In this document: piece after piece, positions 19,864 through 22,793 of the stretch
How the letters are laid out: every line of letters begins with the position of its first letter
Position numbering within the stretch: position 1 is the stretch's first letter
Virus record (IMG/VR): IMGVR_UViG_3300046660_000777
Span: 1-22,793 of that record
Reading direction: 5' to 3' (one strand)
Length of the DNA stretch: 22,793 bases
DNA from: a virus
Notes under the pieces: model-generated
Database searches by the model: none
Told to the model about the DNA's origin: nothing
Seen by the model: only the letters and a program-made list of their open reading frames with translations
Translations under genes and position numbers: made by a program

Positions 19864-22425
19864 ATGCAGGCAAGGAAAATCACCCTGATTGAGATCGGGG
19901 CAGGCGCGCTGCCGGTGGTTACGCGGGTGCCGCTGGTGCAATCGTCGTGGTTCCCGGTGATCTACACCCCGCCCGGAACACCGCCCGTGGAGGGCGTCGT
20001 CCCCAGTCCGGTGGCTGACGGGATCCTCATCGAGTGGTCCGCCGTCGATCAGGAAGGCGTTATCTACATCATCGAGCGCGGCCCGACGCAGGACGGGCCG
20101 TGGGAGGAGATCCACCGGACCACCGAGACGCGCTACCTCTACAGCGACGGCAGCGGGCAGCAGTGGTGGTTCAAGATCACCGCGAGCGTACGGGGCAAGC
20201 CGGGCGAGGGCAGCATCGTAGGTGCGCGCCCGGGGCAGGTGCCCAGCTACGAGGAAATGGAGGAACTGAATCAGGCCATCGGTCAGGAGATCCTGGACCG
20301 GCTGGCAGGCGACCTGAAGGCGACGAACGATGCGATCGCGTCCGCCCGCACCTACACCAACGAGCAGGTGGCGGCGCTCAACGGTATCCTCCAGGACATC
20401 ACAGGGGCGGATGAGTGGGCCGCCGGCAAGACGTACCCCGTAGGCGACTTCGTGCGCCGGTCTGGCACGCTGTACCGCGCCCTGCGGCAGAGCACCGGCG
20501 TGGTGCCAGGAACAGATCCGGCGACCTGGCAGGCAATTGGCAACTACACGTCGGTTGGCGACGCTCTCGCCGCGTCGATCAGCATGGCGACGCAGAACGC
20601 CAGCGATATCCGTGCCGAAGCCACCCGGACCGACGCCGTCGTGGCGAGAATGCCGACGGGCACGGGCGGGCTGGCTACAGCGGCCAGCGTATCGAGCCTG
20701 TCGCAGTCCACGGCGGACAACCTCTCGTCCATCGGCCAACGCGTCAACTCGGTGGAGGCCAAGGTGCCCGCAGACGGTGTCCGTGCGGCTAGTACGGCGC
20801 AGGTCAACAGCGTCGATCAGGCCCGCTCGAGCGGCGACGTGGCACTCGGGCAGCGGATCGACACCACCAACGCTGCGCTGGCGGGAAAGGCCAGCGCTGA
20901 GGCCCTGGGCTTGCTGCAGGCGCACGTCCAGGAGACGGACGGCAGAGTGGACGCCAATGCGTCGGCCATAAACGGGGTGCGTTCCGAGCTGGGTGGAGGT
21001 AGCAACCTCGTGCCTAACTCAGCGTATGAGGTGTCTATCGCTGGTTGGGTGCTGGCCGCGAATCAATGGGGCGCCGGTGCGTCGGTGACTCGCAACCTCG
21101 CCGGAGACTCGTGGCGGCCGCCGGGACTCAACAGCTTGGGCATCACCATTGCCACCGTAACTCCCAGTGGCTCATGCGTGGTGCAGTCACCTGCGTTTCC
21201 TGTGACCGAGGGCGTGCTCTACCTTCCGTCCGTGTACACCGCGGCACACCGCTGCACAGCTTTCGGCCGAATCGTGTTCACCGACGCGAACTCCGCCGAA
21301 ATTGGCAACGGCGGTGAGCTGTCGCGGAATGTCGCGCAGTTCGCTGGTGGCCAGAATTTGAACGCCTGGCACCGGGGCACGCGTGCTCCTATTGCTGCGC
21401 CGGCGGGTGCTAGGTTTGCGCGCTTCCAATTCTGGGCAAGGGACGCGACAGCAGCGGCGCCGTACGCGTGGTTTATGCGGCCCATGCTCGAGGAAGCGCG
21501 ATCCGGCCAGACGGTGCCGTCGCCCTGGGTGGACTCCCCGGCGGGCTTGGATGCGAAGTACGCGGCGGTCACCCAGTCCATGGAGACCCGGGCGACCCAG
21601 CTGGAGAATGGGCAGACCCAGCTGATGGCGCAGTACGCGTTCGCCCTGGACGTGAATGGCCGCGCCATCGGCATGAAAGCCCTCAACAACGGGACGGTCG
21701 GCCGCATCGACTTCGTGGCCGACGCGCTGAGCATCGTTGACCCGGGCAACACCGGCAGCACCACGTTTGAGGGAGGGCGATGGATCACCCGCTCTGGCGG
21801 TTACATGATGGTGCACGGCAAGCCATTCGGGACCTCTGCCGATCTGATGATGTGGTTCGGCATCGGCTCCGCAGTGAACAACGCCAGCAAAGCCAACGGC
21901 TTGTTCTGGATCGACAACAAGGGCAACGCGTACTTCGGCGGCAGCTTGTCGGCGGGCATCCTGCGCAACGCAGTGCAGACCGGTACAACTCAAACAACGG
22001 GCACGGAGTTGGTGAACGGACCTTTCCGAACGAATGGTGGCAACCGCTCGGTAGCGGTCAGCTTCAGCCGAACGGTCGTGCGCACGAAGAGTGCGCTGGG
22101 TACGACTGGGTTTGTTGCTGGTGCTGGTTCCAACACGGCTACCGTCCAGGTTTATCGGCGTATCGGCACGGCCGCCGAGACTCTCTGGCAAACGCTCAAC
22201 GTGACCGGCTCGGTGAACATCAGCAACGAGCCGGATGCACCGGATCGTGCCGAATCGCAATGGAGCGGTGCGGTCACTGTCAACGATAGCAGCAGCTCGA
22301 CGCAGGACGTCACCTATCGGGCGGTCATTACCGCTTACAGCGAGCAGACCGTTACCCACACCTCGGGCACGTTCGATGGACAGACCATCACCCAGAACCT
22401 TTCGATCATTTCCGTGGAGGGATGA
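19864..22425 (+). CDS. Central tail / receptor-binding protein, gpJ-like C-terminus
   Basis: 853 residues. AAGG upstream of ATG 19864; 5 bp gap after the tape measure. Residues about 48-118 look like a fibronectin-III domain (ILIEWSAVDQEGVIYIIERG). Residues 184-227 (EWAAGKTYPVGDFVRRSGTL...PATWQAIG) resemble a CBM5/12 chitin/carbohydrate-binding module. A helical stalk (about 230-370) follows, then a jelly-roll-like region (380-560; NLVPNSAYEVSIAGW...). A segment like the C-terminal DUF1983 of lambda gpJ is next (FALDVNGRAIGMKALNNG...IDFVADALSIVDP). The end is beta-rich. It most likely recognises the host surface at the tail tip. Confidence 0.82.
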   Translation: MQARKITLIEIGAGALPVVTRVPLVQSSWFPVIYTPPGTPPVEGVVPSPVADGILIEWSAVDQEGVIYIIERGPTQDGPWEEIHRTTETRYLYSDGSGQQWWFKITASVRGKPGEGSIVGARPGQVPSYEEMEELNQAIGQEILDRLAGDLKATNDAIASARTYTNEQVAALNGILQDITGADEWAAGKTYPVGDFVRRSGTLYRALRQSTGVVPGTDPATWQAIGNYTSVGDALAASISMATQNASDIRAEATRTDAVVARMPTGTGGLATAASVSSLSQSTADNLSSIGQRVNSVEAKVPADGVRAASTAQVNSVDQARSSGDVALGQRIDTTNAALAGKASAEALGLLQAHVQETDGRVDANASAINGVRSELGGGSNLVPNSAYEVSIAGWVLAANQWGAGASVTRNLAGDSWRPPGLNSLGITIATVTPSGSCVVQSPAFPVTEGVLYLPSVYTAAHRCTAFGRIVFTDANSAEIGNGGELSRNVAQFAGGQNLNAWHRGTRAPIAAPAGARFARFQFWARDATAAAPYAWFMRPMLEEARSGQTVPSPWVDSPAGLDAKYAAVTQSMETRATQLENGQTQLMAQYAFALDVNGRAIGMKALNNGTVGRIDFVADALSIVDPGNTGSTTFEGGRWITRSGGYMMVHGKPFGTSADLMMWFGIGSAVNNASKANGLFWIDNKGNAYFGGSLSAGILRNAVQTGTTQTTGTELVNGPFRTNGGNRSVAVSFSRTVVRTKSALGTTGFVAGAGSNTATVQVYRRIGTAAETLWQTLNVTGSVNISNEPDAPDRAESQWSGAVTVNDSSSSTQDVTYRAVITAYSEQTVTHTSGTFDGQTITQNLSIISVEG

Positions 22426-22427
22426 GT

Positions 22428-22793
22428 ATGCCGTTGGTTATTGCGGAAAGCGGGAGCAACGCGGTGGAGATGTTCGCGACCCGCATAGATGTGCAGTGGG
22501 ACTTCAAGACCAACACGGGACCGGTGTTGTTCCACTACGAGAGGGTGGACTGGGACCGCGAAACTAAGATGGTGAACACGCGCAACTTCGAGCGAACCAT
22601 TCGCCAGGACATTACTGGGCTGATCGACGGCGAGTACGCCATCACCCATCCAGTGACGGGTGAGCAGCTGACGGAGCCTGGCTGGAAACTAATGGCGATG
22701 ATTAAAGCCGCCACGGAGCGGGTGTGGGACGACGAAACAGCACCCCCGAGCATTTTGATTCCTGACGGCGAGCCCAGCGGCAAGGTGGATTAG
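22428..22793 (+). CDS. Hypothetical tail-associated protein, 121 aa
   Basis: Start chosen at ATG 22428 because GGAGGG (22416-22421) has a proper 6-nt spacing there; ATG 22422 directly abuts that site. It starts MPLVIAESGSNAVEMFATRI and contains DVQWDFKTNTGPVLFHYERVDWD, an N-terminal beta unit, then a helical region (AMIKAATERVWDDE) and a short disordered end. The TAG stop is the last base of the window. It could be a tail fibre chaperone or an accessory protein; unrecognised. Confidence 0.65.
   Translation: MPLVIAESGSNAVEMFATRIDVQWDFKTNTGPVLFHYERVDWDRETKMVNTRNFERTIRQDITGLIDGEYAITHPVTGEQLTEPGWKLMAMIKAATERVWDDETAPPSILIPDGEPSGKVD

Noticed and set aside
18512-19873. 453-codon minus-strand frame opposite the tape measure gene
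   Set aside because: A high-G+C shadow: Leu/Gln/His/Arg/Val-rich with no domain character and no ribosome-binding site, fully opposite a clear gene.
19546-20925. 459-codon minus-strand frame opposite the tape measure and tail fibre genes
   Set aside because: Shadow of two well-supported plus-strand genes, with typical Arg/His/Gly-rich composition.
21187-22359. 390-codon minus-strand frame opposite the receptor-binding protein
   Set aside because: No start signal, Arg/His/Val-rich composition and complete overlap with a domain-containing gene.
12090-22793. Tailocin (headless phage tail bacteriocin) interpretation of the head-less element
   Set aside because: A flexible tailocin would need the tail-tube and tail-terminator genes, which are also missing, while replication and terminase remnants remain; a deletion is the simpler reading.

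Overview
The window is part of a temperate, lambda-like siphophage prophage. High G+C, near-universal ATGA or TGATG gene overlaps and the families present (Phage_CP76-type CII, P27-type terminase, GH19 endolysin) suggest a Xanthomonadaceae host. Stenotrophomonas or Xanthomonas is a best guess from gene order and protein character, not a database result. No integrase, tRNA or CRISPR array is visible, and the window begins inside a gene, so the element continues to the left.

Layout. (1) 1-1121: a leftward early operon of small genes (one running off the edge) from a strong PL promoter. (2) 1166-2490: the immunity region. A LexA/S24-type CI repressor is followed by a membrane protein in the position of lambda rexAB, and is flanked by two operator clusters. 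Five TTAG-N6-CTAA operators sit at exact 25-bp spacing, two at PL and three between cI and cro. (3) 2489-6431: the rightward early operon, with a Cro-like protein, a CII-type regulator, O-like and P-like replication proteins (the O gene carries an iteron array, the probable origin) and a Ref-family nuclease. (4) 6434-9386: RusA resolvase and a possible Q-type antiterminator, interrupted by minus-strand cargo: a membrane protein, a DUF4145 protein / short ORF / membrane protein cassette, and a 63-residue antisense gene. (5) 9107-11194: a probable late promoter with an immediate hairpin (pR'-tR' style), then the lysis genes: GH19 endolysin, holin candidate, and nested Rz/Rz1 spanins. (6) 11194-13078: HNH endonuclease, small terminase and a broken large terminase. 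(7) 13085-22793: tail-tip-like proteins, a small membrane protein, a terminator, tape measure, a large receptor-binding/central tail protein and a final small protein.

The main structural anomaly is near 12983. The large terminase stops after its ATPase core and is joined to the last codons of what looks like a tail gene. Portal, protease, capsid, connectors, tail terminator and major tail genes are all missing. As given, the element could be induced and could lyse the cell but could not build a virion without a helper. It is either a large internal deletion (defective prophage) or an assembly artefact.

The regulatory logic is lambda-like: CI binds both operator clusters, RecA-stimulated cleavage of CI would release PL and PR, and a Q-like factor would read through the hairpin after pR'. 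The minus-strand cargo genes look lower in G+C than their neighbours and are candidates for lysogenic-conversion or phage-exclusion functions.
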